A stretch of DNA of 32,498 nucleotides from Promethearchaeota archaeon (GTDB lineage: Archaea; Asgardarchaeota; Lokiarchaeia; Sigynarchaeales; SOKP01). This document shows, one piece after another, positions 15,375 to 23,722 of the stretch. The notes beneath the pieces are model-generated. The model ran no database searches, was not told the origin of the DNA, and saw only the letters and a program-made list of their open reading frames with translations. Position numbers and translations under genes: made by a program. The stretch spans positions 1 to 32,498 of the forward strand of contig JAUWBH010000051.1 in NCBI GenBank assembly GCA_030605085.1, in the 5' to 3' direction. Position 1 is the stretch's first letter. Every line of letters begins with the position of its first letter.

Positions 15375-17531
15375 TTATTTAATTTCTAAAGTATTCTCGC
15401 AGTGAGGGCAATATAGTGGCAATTCTTCCTCACACGGTTCTAATCCTTCGCTGCTTAACATTTTTCTCCAACAAACTAATTTTGACCCGTCTTGAATCAT
15501 ATCCCTACCGTGATGTTGCGGGATAATGTTTTTAGTTTTACAATTTTCACAAATAAGCACCTGAGCTTCATTATCCAATTTTTCAGAGGGAAGTTCCTTA
15601 AATTTTGATTTATACCTAAATAAAGCCATACTGTTAAGCATAACTAGTAAAGATAACCCCATATCGCCCGCACCTACAGCAAACCATAAACTCATTAATC
15701 CAAATACCGTTAAAACGGCAAATGAAACTTTAACGATGATTGAAGTCCATATATTTTGTTTGATTTTTTTATTTGTTTTCTTAGATATGTCAATAAAGGT
15801 TAGTAATTTTTTCAAGTCGTCGTTTATTATGATAACATCTGCAGTTTCAAGCGTTAAATCTGTGGCTGAAGCTCCTATCGCTATACCTAAGTCAGCCATT
15901 GCCAATGCAGGTGCATCGTTAATACCATCACCAACCATAGCAACACCTTTATATTCAGTCTTTAAACTTTCAATTTTTTGAACTTTTTGATTTGGTAAAA
16001 GTTCGCCATACGAATCTGTGATATCTAAACAAGAGCCAATCGTATCACATACAATTTGATTATCCCCCGAAATTAAAACCGAGTCGAATCCGCGCTTCCT
16101 TAATCCGTTCATGAGAATGGGCGCTGAAATCCTCAAAACATCTCTGATAGTTATTAGCCCTAATACTTCACCATTATTTCCTAATATAATAGGTATGGTA
16201 CCACTATTTTCTATGTCAAAAAGAACTTCAGGTAATTTATAGTTCATATCTTCAAAAAATCGTTGGCTTCCAACGTAAAATATTTCTCCATTAATTTTAC
16301 CTTTAACACCTTTACCTTTAATGACTTCGAAATTATCGACTGAATACATCGGTAAGTTCATACTCTTCGCATTATCTATAATTGCTTTTGCTATAGGATG
16401 TTCAGAAAGCGCTTCTAAACTAGCTGCGATACTTAAAACATCTTGGTTAGTTCTTGAATATGAGTGTACATCAAAAACCTTTAAATTGCCCTCTGTTAAT
16501 GTGCCTGTTTTGTCAAAAGCAAATACTTCAATATCGTCGACTTTTTCGATAAATGCATTTCCCTTGACTAATATCCCCTCTCTAGCAAGCTTAGTTAGAG
16601 CCGTAATATTAGCTAATGGCGTTGATAAAGTTAATGCGCATGGACAGGAAACCACTAAAAGAACCAATCCTCGATAAAACCAAACGTTGAAGTCTAAATT
16701 GAAGAATAAAGGAGGAATTATCATTATTAATATAGAAGCAAAAATTATTATTGGAGTATAATATTTAGCGAATTTTTCAATAAATTTTTCGTGTTCACTT
16801 CTATTTTCCTGAGCTTTTTTAATACTTTCTGCAATTTGCGCTACGATTGTATTCGAACTTTCTCGGACTACTTCAATCTCCACAAAATTATCTGTATTAA
16901 TACTTGCTGCAAAAATTTCGTCCCCTTTTACTTTAAATATTGGCAGAGATTCTCCAGTAATAGCGCTCTCGTCGAAGTACGCCTTACCTTTTACTATAGT
17001 TCCGTCAAGTGGAGCTTTCATAGCTGGCTTTATACCAACAATGTCTCCCTTATGTACATCTATAGAAGGAACTGAAATGTATCCTTCTTCTGTTTTTAAC
17101 AGTGCTTCATCTGGAGCCAGTTCAAGTAATTCTTTAAATGCGTTTCTTGATTTCTCTGAAGTAATCTCTTCTATTCTTTCGGCAATTGCGTAAAGCAAAA
17201 TCGCCATTGCTCCTTCTTGTCCGTGAAGTATGAAAAACGACGCTACCGCTGCAAAAATCATTAATATATTTGCCGTTATCTTTTTATTTCTAATATCCTC
17301 GATTGCTTTTTTTAACACTCCATAACATGATAAAAATATAGATGCTATTGCGAATAATTGGCTTATTAAAACTAACCCGAAAACGAATTCCAAAAAGATA
17401 GAAATAGCAAGTAATATTGCTGAAGGAACTATGAAAAACCAAAAATGTAATTTAAAAAATGATTCTTCTTCAGATTCTTCATAAATATTACAGACCGAAC
17501 TTGAACACGATGTACTACTGATTTTTAACAC
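15375..17531 (-). CDS. P1B-type heavy-metal exporting ATPase (Zn/Cd/Pb class)
   Basis: 718 residues from a GTG start. In order: a short Cys motif CSSSVC (9-14) in place of a heavy-metal-associated domain, membrane helices, TGES at 192-195, the transport motif SCPCAL (CPC 296-298), DKTGT phosphorylation site at 340-344, HP at 378-379 and GDGINDAP at 534-541. K601 and D623 in the last helices match the P1B-2 (ZntA-like) pattern for divalent Zn, Cd and Pb rather than Cu. After the last helix comes a Cys/His-rich extension (Cys 661, 664, 687, 700, 708, 711; HHGRDM at 673-678), probably a metal-binding ribbon. A TATA-like box (minus strand, 17578-17585) sits about 50 bases upstream. Confidence 0.93.
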   Translation of the reverse strand: MLKISSTSCSSSVCNIYEESEEESFFKLHFWFFIVPSAILLAISIFLEFVFGLVLISQLFAIASIFLSCYGVLKKAIEDIRNKKITANILMIFAAVASFFILHGQEGAMAILLYAIAERIEEITSEKSRNAFKELLELAPDEALLKTEEGYISVPSIDVHKGDIVGIKPAMKAPLDGTIVKGKAYFDESAITGESLPIFKVKGDEIFAASINTDNFVEIEVVRESSNTIVAQIAESIKKAQENRSEHEKFIEKFAKYYTPIIIFASILIMIIPPLFFNLDFNVWFYRGLVLLVVSCPCALTLSTPLANITALTKLAREGILVKGNAFIEKVDDIEVFAFDKTGTLTEGNLKVFDVHSYSRTNQDVLSIAASLEALSEHPIAKAIIDNAKSMNLPMYSVDNFEVIKGKGVKGKINGEIFYVGSQRFFEDMNYKLPEVLFDIENSGTIPIILGNNGEVLGLITIRDVLRISAPILMNGLRKRGFDSVLISGDNQIVCDTIGSCLDITDSYGELLPNQKVQKIESLKTEYKGVAMVGDGINDAPALAMADLGIAIGASATDLTLETADVIIINDDLKKLLTFIDISKKTNKKIKQNIWTSIIVKVSFAVLTVFGLMSLWFAVGAGDMGLSLLVMLNSMALFRYKSKFKELPSEKLDNEAQVLICENCKTKNIIPQHHGRDMIQDGSKLVCWRKMLSSEGLEPCEEELPLYCPHCENTLEIK

Positions 17532-17577
17532 CTAGTTAAGAATAATTTAATTTTAGTAAAAAATTTTTCATTTATTT

Positions 17578-17585
17578 AATATAAA
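17578..17585 (-). promoter_or_regulatory. TATA box of the P-type ATPase gene
   Basis: Read on the minus strand, TTTATATT in an A/T-rich stretch lies 47-54 bases before the GTG at 17531. It leaves a leader of roughly 25 bases if transcription starts at the usual distance. Confidence 0.35.
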
Positions 17586-17724
17586 TTTATTTGATTTTTT
17601 AAAAATGGTTAGGAATTAAGATTGAACATAAATTTTTGAATTATAATATTTCAGAAAAAATTAATGGATAAGTATCATCGAAATATTTTCATCTATTCTT
17701 TTTAAAATCTTTAGGTTTTTAATC

Positions 17725-18165
17725 TTATTTAGATGAGTTCATAGCTACTAAAAAGTAAGATGATAATTTATTAACAACCTCGTTAAATTTAGGTAAATTC
17801 TCGTCAATATCTAAAGTGGTATCAAAAATACTTAAAAATATTATATTTTCATCAATCGATCGAATTAATATTTTAAATCCACTTGAATACAAGTCTTTAT
17901 TTTCTCCTTCATTCTCATCTTTGTTTACTTCAAATGAAATAAATTCTGTCTTCTTGTAGAAATTAATTATTTTTAGAGATTCGAGAGTTGTAAATAGATT
18001 AACCAATTTTTTTTTATATGTTTTACCGTCTAGAGAATCGTCCTTTTCTGAGGATATAATAAATCCATCTTTATCTAAAACGGAACACGCAATCGCTGAA
18101 GTTTGTTGCTTAAAGTCTTTAAGCGTTTCATTTATCCTATCCTCAAGCTTATCTAAAGGAATCAA
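17725..18165 (-). CDS. Roadblock/LC7-like protein (copy 1)
   Basis: 146 residues from a TTG preceded by AGAGGA. It has the roadblock layout: an N-terminal helix (LDKLEDRINETLKDF), a strand-turn-strand (ACSVLDKDGFIISS, with DKDG at 31-34), a long helix, then strands (FISFEVNK, FKILIRSID, IIFLSIF) with an acidic insertion (DENEGENKD) between them, and a final helix. Roadblock proteins dimerise and act as scaffolds or regulators of small GTPases and of gliding polarity (MglB). A related gene lies 139 bases upstream on the same strand. The partner GTPase is not in the window. Confidence 0.65.
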   Translation of the reverse strand: MIPLDKLEDRINETLKDFKQQTSAIACSVLDKDGFIISSEKDDSLDGKTYKKKLVNLFTTLESLKIINFYKKTEFISFEVNKDENEGENKDLYSSGFKILIRSIDENIIFLSIFDTTLDIDENLPKFNEVVNKLSSYFLVAMNSSK

Positions 18166-18304
18166 TTTTAATCCTCTGAAAATTTAGAATCTTTTTCACT
18201 TGAATTGAGAATTTGAATAAATAATAGTTTCTCATATATTTAATATTTTTTAAAGAGTAAAATGTTTTTTTCAATTAATGATTTTTTTTTCATGTAATAC
18301 TATG

Positions 18305-18778
18305 TTATATATATAAATGGATGTGACGATCTAAATAATAATTCCTTAATTTTCTTAGTATTTTCCTGAATTCAGTTATGATTAAGGAAACATTTGATGC
18401 ATTTCGAAAAATCGTTAATAATATTAAATTATCTGTAATTGATTTAATTAGAACTCCGTATGAGATTTTATTGAATTCCGCCTCCAATTGAAAAGAAAGT
18501 ATTTCAATATCTTTATAAAAATCGAATTTATTATCTTTATCTTTAGCTAATTTATTGATTACCTTCCAAGCGTTATTGATACCTCTGCAATAATCAATAA
18601 GATTTATGAATTTATTGTTTTCTGTAGCAATTATGGTTCCATTGTTATTTAAGATCGTCGCAGTTGAGACATCCGTCTTTTCTTTAAAATTCTTTAATAA
18701 TTCATGAATCATTACTAAATACTCATAAAAAATTTGTAACTCTAATTTAGGAGAGAATTTTAAAATATTTAAAATCAA
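18305..18778 (-). CDS. Roadblock/LC7-like protein (copy 2)
   Basis: 157 residues from a TTG at 18778; the internal ATG at 18712 (giving MIHELLKNF) is an alternative that still keeps most of the fold. The core aligns with the 17725-18165 protein: ELLKNFKEKTDVSTATILNNNG against ETLKDFKQQTSAIACSVLDKDG, then IEILSFQLE, YGVLIKSITDNLILLTIF and a terminal helix. The 22 extra N-terminal residues have no counterpart, so the later start deserves weight. Sequence similarity to its neighbour is modest, implying an old duplication. The two could form a heterodimer. Confidence 0.6.
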   Translation of the reverse strand: MILNILKFSPKLELQIFYEYLVMIHELLKNFKEKTDVSTATILNNNGTIIATENNKFINLIDYCRGINNAWKVINKLAKDKDNKFDFYKDIEILSFQLEAEFNKISYGVLIKSITDNLILLTIFRNASNVSLIITEFRKILRKLRNYYLDRHIHLYI

Positions 18779-18959
18779 TTATTTTCTGGTTAATTGGAGA
18801 TATTAGATCGTATATTTTTGCGAAATCTTTAAAATTTTACAACAAAAATCGTTTATGTGCATTTTATTTTGTTTATTTTTTAAGAAAACGTTATAAAAAA
18901 AAATTTAAAATGTTACGACATTTTACTACAAATTTCAATTATTGTGTTAAATTTCTAAT

Positions 18960-19844
18960 TTACTTAATGATATATGTTAGTTTTTGCCCTTCTTGTTCTT
19001 CTAGTTTTAATTCGCGCCGAATAGCATTTCTAATTAAATAGCCTGCTATGTGAAGTATTGAATCTTTTAATATAGAATCTTGATCCATTGATGCGTTACA
19101 AGGATATGCGTGATGAACTTTACTTATCCTTTCATTCAATGACAATTCTCCGTTATTTTCAATGTATTTTCCTTTTAATTGCTGAACGATATAGAATGTT
19201 GATCCGCAAGGGGCACTTCGAATTACGCATCTATCTTCTATTGATTTTCCATCTTTGCTTAATAAAAAGGTAACTATCGGGTCACCTATTTTATAATAAT
19301 CAATGAATTCGTGAATGTAATTGTGTTTTTTGGTTAAATGGAATCCTACTTTATTGTACTCATTGAGTTCTTTACTTAACGCGCAAAAGGGTTTTGGAAA
19401 CGCAGCTTGAATACCATTTTTTTTAAATTCTTCTAGTACCTGAACCTGCAAACCTGGAGGACACCATTTAGGATCTTCGACAGGAACTATTACTGCTCTT
19501 AATCCCCTATTTTTTAAATAATCTGGCAATCCTGTTAATAAATCTTGATGAATTCCAACGACTAAAAGGAAATCCACATGAGGAAGATCTTTAGGTAAAT
19601 ATTCTTCCGGATCTTCTACAAAATCAGGAACATTTTCACCAATTTTTTCGTAAAAGTAAATAGAACTTGCGTAACTCTTTAAATGTTCTCGACATTTATC
19701 GCATTTTACATTTATTTCTAAATCTTCGCATGCTTTGCAAAAGTCCTCAGAGTTTATGAGATTCCCTACAAATTTTTGGGTTAACATCTCGGTATCAGGG
19801 GCCGTGCCATAAAATATCCCTAATTTATAATTTTGGCTCATCAT
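18960..19844 (-). CDS. DUF166-family protein
   Basis: 294 residues from tandem ATGs. Archaeal DUF166 signatures are visible: an N-terminal KLGIFYGT strand, four early cysteines (36, 39, 48, 51) like a zinc knuckle, DFLLVVGIHQDL, AVIVPVEDPKWCPPGL, APCGSTFYIV and the C-terminal HHAYPCNASM then HIAGYLIR. DUF166 is annotated in places as thymidylate-synthase-like, but its reaction is not established to my knowledge; the conserved Cys and His suggest metal or Fe-S binding. The gene is divergent from the MFS fusion (19998), with a shared 153-base promoter region. A truncated second copy lies at 21742-22119. Confidence 0.85.
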   Translation of the reverse strand: MMSQNYKLGIFYGTAPDTEMLTQKFVGNLINSEDFCKACEDLEINVKCDKCREHLKSYASSIYFYEKIGENVPDFVEDPEEYLPKDLPHVDFLLVVGIHQDLLTGLPDYLKNRGLRAVIVPVEDPKWCPPGLQVQVLEEFKKNGIQAAFPKPFCALSKELNEYNKVGFHLTKKHNYIHEFIDYYKIGDPIVTFLLSKDGKSIEDRCVIRSAPCGSTFYIVQQLKGKYIENNGELSLNERISKVHHAYPCNASMDQDSILKDSILHIAGYLIRNAIRRELKLEEQEGQKLTYIIK

Positions 19845-20038
19845 GGGAATAAATAAATTTTTTCTTTATATTTATTGTTTTAATAATTCATAAATCATAT
19901 AAGGTTTTAGCTGAACATGTTCACTATTAGATAATCAAGTTTTTGTATATTGATAATTTTTAATAATTAAATAACGGGATTAATGATTCACGATTAATTG
20001 ATTATAGTGAGCGAAGTAAGTAAAGATTTTAATTCTGA
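19473..20038. repeat. Segmental duplication, copy 1 (DUF166 5' half, divergent promoter, MFS start)
   Basis: This stretch matches 21748-22313 with a constant offset of 2,275 bases and no net insertion or deletion. The promoter part includes blocks of about 55-60 identical bases on each side of a variable patch. The distance equals the presumed tandem unit, which would include the whole MFS fusion gene. Confidence 0.85.
19912..19923. promoter_or_regulatory. 12-bp palindromic operator candidate (copy 1)
   Basis: Perfect palindrome TGAACATGTTCA in the divergent DUF166/MFS promoter. It is unchanged in the duplicated region (22187-22198), where adjacent bases have diverged. Confidence 0.5.
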
Positions 20039-21680
20039 TGACGATTTTGAACAATTAGGTTCTCAATATCGCCATAAAATTCCTTTTAATCTGAAATTTT
20101 TTGTTAAAGATGTAGAGATTTCAAAAAGAGATTTTTTACTATTATTTTTAATAATAAATTCTTTAGTGTTTTTATTAATGGGACAAATTGGTTTAAATCA
20201 TATTGTGTTAAACAGAACGGTATCGGATTATTATTCGTGGGCTTCAATTATTAGCGGGTTTTTGATTGGAATTGTTATTTCAAGATATATCGTCGATCGT
20301 ATAAAAAGATCTTTAAATTTTATAAAATTTACGCTAATTTTATCTTTATTTATTACCTTTATCCAAGTCTTTTTAATTTTAACTGAAATTTATCTCTATT
20401 TAAATCTACTTCTGGAACTTCTATTTTTTTTTAATGTTTTATTTTTAGTTATAGCTTTAATTATAAGTTGTAAATTTTATCTTTTCAAGACTAATATATT
20501 GGAGCGCGGGCGTATATTAGCTTATTTGTTTGTCTTTACTTCTTTAAGTATTGGTGTCGCAATTAGCTCAGCATTATTTAACTTTATGGTTATAATTCCT
20601 CTAATATTTGTTAGTATTACAATTCTATACCTTCACTTAAATAATGAAAAATATAATGTAATTTTCCACAGAACTAAAGAGAAAAGAAATCGGAAACTTA
20701 AACGCGAAACATTCAAATATTATTTGTTTTTTTTATGTTTTAGTTTAACTGCAGGTTTATCTACTCCCTTTGAAGGTTCGCTTCAATTTCTTTCGAGTAT
20801 GTTTGGAGGAAATATTGTAATGATTTTTGTAACAGTATTGATTTATGTAATTATAGCTTCAATCTTAATAGGAGTTACCTTTGATTACTTGGGAAGAATG
20901 GCGCCTTTAATTTATATAATTCTAGCTATAGCTATAGCAACTTATATCAATATATTTCGATTTACACCTGATGATTTATTTTTTGCTGTAGTAATTAGCG
21001 CATATATTGCTGGTATTATATGCGTTCCTTTATTAATTGGAGATTTAGAAATACGCGATAATTTTGGCAAATCTCTATCTACATCTTTTGGAATAGTTGG
21101 AATAGGAACCTTAATTGGTACGTTTATTAAAATTTCAATTCCAAACCTCGTTGCTGACGAGTTTCTAGCTGAAAATATAATAATGGGCACCATATTTATG
21201 GGAAGTATAATATGTTTAATTTTCTTATTGTATTGGCGCGAAACATTACCTCGTAAAGAACAAGATTGGAAAGAAATGTTAATTCACATGTATATTATTC
21301 ACAATTCAGGAATTTTATTATACAATCATGCTTTTATAAGAGAAGAAGAAACCGAAACAGAAGTCTCGTCTGATTTGAAAGCTGGCGGCTTAATCGGAGT
21401 AAAAAAAATCTTAAAAGAAATTTTACGAGGAGAACACCAAATAAGAACAATTGATCATGGAGATAGGACATTAATGTTTAAAACCAATAATTCCAACAAA
21501 GTTGTTTTTGCCCTCGTAGTTAAAGAAGAATTGATTGTTCTTAGAAAAAAACTTGATTCTTTAATTGAAGATTTTGATAAAAGTTATAGCGAATTTATAG
21601 AAGACATAAGCAAAACAGGTATAGACTTGAGGATATTTAGACCTGTAAAATACCTTGCGAGAAAGCATTTTGGAAAATGA
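19998..21680 (+). CDS. MFS-type transporter fused to C-terminal longin/roadblock-like module
   Basis: 560 residues from TTG at 19998, with a GTG at 20007 also possible. Residues 1-42 are a polar cytoplasmic tail and 43-413 hold about twelve membrane helices. MFS traits are the FDYLGRMAP loop (295-303, motif-A-like) and the terminal WRETLP (413-418). From 425 a cytoplasmic domain begins: MYIIHNSGILLYNHAF (HNSG at 435-438), GLIGVKKILKEIL, IRTIDHGDRTLMF, VVFALVV and a long final helix. It aligns with the ends of the 6997-8133 and 8262-9404 proteins. Substrate is unknown, and transport activity may have been replaced by sensing. It shares its promoter region with the DUF166 gene. Confidence 0.82.
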   Translation: MIIVSEVSKDFNSDDDFEQLGSQYRHKIPFNLKFFVKDVEISKRDFLLLFLIINSLVFLLMGQIGLNHIVLNRTVSDYYSWASIISGFLIGIVISRYIVDRIKRSLNFIKFTLILSLFITFIQVFLILTEIYLYLNLLLELLFFFNVLFLVIALIISCKFYLFKTNILERGRILAYLFVFTSLSIGVAISSALFNFMVIIPLIFVSITILYLHLNNEKYNVIFHRTKEKRNRKLKRETFKYYLFFLCFSLTAGLSTPFEGSLQFLSSMFGGNIVMIFVTVLIYVIIASILIGVTFDYLGRMAPLIYIILAIAIATYINIFRFTPDDLFFAVVISAYIAGIICVPLLIGDLEIRDNFGKSLSTSFGIVGIGTLIGTFIKISIPNLVADEFLAENIIMGTIFMGSIICLIFLLYWRETLPRKEQDWKEMLIHMYIIHNSGILLYNHAFIREEETETEVSSDLKAGGLIGVKKILKEILRGEHQIRTIDHGDRTLMFKTNNSNKVVFALVVKEELIVLRKKLDSLIEDFDKSYSEFIEDISKTGIDLRIFRPVKYLARKHFGK

Positions 21681-21741
21681 ATGTTTCTCACTTAGATAAA
21701 TTAATAATATATAAGAAATGAATTTATCTTAAAAATCGAAT

Positions 21742-22119
21742 TTACCCATTTTCAATAGGTACAATTACTGCTCTTAAACCCCTATTTTTTAAATAATCTG
21801 GCAGTCCAGCTAAGAGGTCTTGATGAATACCTATAACCATTAAAAAATCTATAGGTGGAATATTCTCTGGAAAATAATTTTTAGGTTCTTCAATAAATTC
21901 TGGCGCATTTTCACCAATTTTCTCGTAAAAGTAAACGGAACTTGCAAAACTAGTTAAATGTTCTCTACATTTGTCGCATTTGATATTTATCTCCAAATCT
22001 TCGCATGCTTTACAAAAATCCTCATTGTTTATAAGGTTCCCAACGAATTTTTTAGCAAGCATTTCTGTATCTGGGTCCGTTCCATAAAATATCCCTAATT
22101 TATAATTTTCGCTCATCAT
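21742..22119 (-). pseudogene. Truncated DUF166 copy (125 aa)
   Basis: The first 124 residues align without gaps to the full DUF166 protein at 18960-19844 (26 differences by my count, mostly conservative). All four N-terminal Cys are kept. It then stops at PIENG where the full protein continues into its WCPPGL segment. The C-terminal Cys/His motifs are gone, so activity is unlikely unless the N-terminal domain acts alone. The open frame and conservative changes hint at constraint after duplication. Confidence 0.8.
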
Positions 22120-22313
22120 GGGAATAAATAAATTTTTTCTTTATATTTATTGTTTTAATAATTCATAAACCATTTAATCTTTTAGCTGAACATGTTCACT
22201 ATTAGATAATCAAGTTTTTGTATATTGATAATTTTTAATTATTAAATAACAGGATAAATTAATCACGATTTATTGATTATAGTGAGCAAAGTAAATAAAG
22301 ATTATAATAGTAA
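21748..22313. repeat. Segmental duplication, copy 2
   Basis: This is the partner of 19473-20038 at a fixed offset of 2,275 bases. It carries the truncated DUF166 reading frame, the divergent promoter and about a dozen codons of the MFS start. Homology fades beyond about 22310, implying that the rest of the second MFS copy was deleted. Confidence 0.85.
22187..22198. promoter_or_regulatory. 12-bp palindromic operator candidate (copy 2)
   Basis: The same perfect palindrome, TGAACATGTTCA, as at 19912-19923, retained in the duplicated promoter. Confidence 0.45.
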
Positions 22314-22343
22314 TGAGTACTTCATTAATTTAATTAGTGATTA
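22273..22343 (+). pseudogene. 5' remnant of a second MFS-fusion gene
   Basis: The frame starting TTG ATT ATA GTG AGC matches the start of the MFS fusion at 19998 (LIIVSKVNKDYNSN against LIIVSEVSKDFNSD). It diverges after about 14 codons and stops at TAA just before the AbrB gene. It is the relic of the second copy of the duplicated gene. Confidence 0.65.
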
Positions 22344-22346
22344 AAT

Positions 22347-22601
22347 ATGAGCATCGAAAACATAATTGATGAAAAACCAGTTACTATTACTAATAATGGT
22401 ATGATTACCATTCCTGCAATATTAAGGAAAAGATACAATCTAAAAGATGGGGATAAAGTTTTTGTAATTGAAGATGGGGGAGCTTTAAAAATTATACCTA
22501 TAAAAAAAGCTGAGGAAATAAGAAAAGATTCGTATAGTGTAGATGAAATGAAAACCGAGATGGAGAAATCTAAGAATGAAGAATTAGAGAGGGAATATTA
22601 A
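22347..22601 (+). CDS. AbrB/MazE-type antitoxin (VapB-like)
   Basis: 84 residues. Residues 8-55 are a SpoVT/AbrB swapped-hairpin domain: PVTITNNGMITIPAILRKRY, then LKDGDKVFVIEDGGALKIIP. A charged C-terminal helix follows, which in this family wraps the toxin. Its stop codon (TAA) abuts the ATG of the truncated PIN ORF, the coupling expected of a vapBC pair. Such proteins bind their own promoter. It lies just after the duplication scar, whose remnant promoter may now drive it. Confidence 0.85.
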   Translation: MSIENIIDEKPVTITNNGMITIPAILRKRYNLKDGDKVFVIEDGGALKIIPIKKAEEIRKDSYSVDEMKTEMEKSKNEELEREY

Positions 22602-22769
22602 ATGAAAGGAAAAGAATGTTTGGATACGGGGATAATAACACAATTATATGCTAAAGATGTGCCTCCTCCAATTTCAATCCTCATGACTTCTGTTAAGGTA
22701 GAAAAATTAATCGCTTATGTTAAATTTAAAAAATTTAAAGAATGCGTTGTTTCGAGAGTAAACTATTGA
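22602..22769 (+). pseudogene. Truncated PIN-domain (VapC-like) toxin
   Basis: 55 residues directly following the AbrB gene. The start matches the PIN fold: ECLDTGIITQLYAKD, whose Asp is the first acidic active-site residue, then ILMTSVKVEKLIAYV. After AYV the sequence becomes KFKKFKEC and ends, about 80 residues short of a normal PIN domain. The remaining acidic residues are therefore absent. This is a decayed toxin beside an intact antitoxin. Confidence 0.6.
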
Positions 22770-22795
22770 GAAAATTACTCCTTTGACTGTTTAAG

Positions 22796-23635
22796 ATGGA
22801 TACAAATAAGATTAAAATAAAAATAAAAAGCGACCTTGGTAATGAAATCCCAGAGTTAATTGATGGCACTAACGATTTCTCGTTAAATCGACTCACAAGC
22901 AAAAAAAATATAGTTTACGAGTTAGTTTTTAAAAAGAAACCAAAAATTTTTCCTAAAGAGGTAATTTTAAAACTATTTAGAACGATTTATGCTGAAAAAG
23001 AATACTCTGCCTTAATAAAATTAGAAAAACAGGGCTTACCAATTCCTAAAGTATTATTCTTTAACAAACCTTTTTTAATCTTAACAAAACTTAATGGTGT
23101 TAATCTTACTGAGTTCATAAATAAAAACTTAGTTAATATTACTACAATTAACGATTTAAACTCAGAAATGCACAATACTATTATTTTAGGCGTTAAAAAG
23201 TTAGCCGAATGGATTGCTCGTTTACATAGTCAAAATATCATAAAAAAAAAGGAGTTTATGGAGATTATTACATTTAATAAAGGTGATACTCGCTTAAGAG
23301 ATTTTATATTTGATATATCAAGCCAAATAGTTTACGGCATTGACTTTGAAGAAAGCTATGAAGGAAATTTCCACGACGATTTAGCATGGATATGCTGCAG
23401 TTTACTTGATACTACACCCGGGATATTCGAGAATCCAGAACCAAAACCGAAAATTGAATTAATTAATATATTTTTAGAAGAATACTTTCTAATAAACGAG
23501 GATTTTCGCTTTTCCTTCAATTATTTTGCCGAGCGTTTAATAGAAAATTTAAATGTAGTAATAGAAAGAAGATCTCTAGAATTTGGACCAGTAAGAAAAT
23601 GGGTCATTTTAAAAAATATTTCGACAGAATTCTAA
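22796..23635 (+). CDS. Kinase-like (APH/lipopolysaccharide-kinase fold) protein
   Basis: 279 residues from an ATG. A protein-kinase-like small lobe has the Lys in VILKLF (59) and Glu in AEKEYSAL (67/69), a hinge FLILTKLNG (93-101), then LAEWIARLHSQN. The catalytic-loop position reads NKGDTRLRDF (161-170): Asp164 is present, but the usual His-Gly-Asp reads Lys-Gly-Asp and the metal-binding Asn is Asp169. GIDFEES (181-187) fills the DFG position. It resembles archaeal small Bud32/APH-type phosphotransferases of unknown substrate. It lies upstream of the tungstate transporter, but with a separate promoter downstream, so a link is not implied. Activity is uncertain. Confidence 0.6.
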   Translation: MDTNKIKIKIKSDLGNEIPELIDGTNDFSLNRLTSKKNIVYELVFKKKPKIFPKEVILKLFRTIYAEKEYSALIKLEKQGLPIPKVLFFNKPFLILTKLNGVNLTEFINKNLVNITTINDLNSEMHNTIILGVKKLAEWIARLHSQNIIKKKEFMEIITFNKGDTRLRDFIFDISSQIVYGIDFEESYEGNFHDDLAWICCSLLDTTPGIFENPEPKPKIELINIFLEEYFLINEDFRFSFNYFAERLIENLNVVIERRSLEFGPVRKWVILKNISTEF

Positions 23636-23687
23636 AAATGTAATATTTTTTCTTTTCTCTCTCGCCTTATTTGATTAATTCAAATTG

Positions 23688-23704
23688 AAAAAAATTTTAT
23701 ATAT
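23688..23704 (+). promoter_or_regulatory. Core promoter of tupABC
   Basis: A 17-base A-tract plus TATA block (A7, T4, ATATAT-type) is identical to the block at 26766-26782 upstream of moaC. It ends 18 bases before the first ATG of tupA (23723). Confidence 0.55.
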
Positions 23705-23722
23705 CACGGTGCATGATTCAAT

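Noticed and set aside
16321..17075. Plus-strand frames of 94-118 codons inside the P-type ATPase gene
   Set aside because: The minus-strand reading has every P-type ATPase motif; these are shadows.
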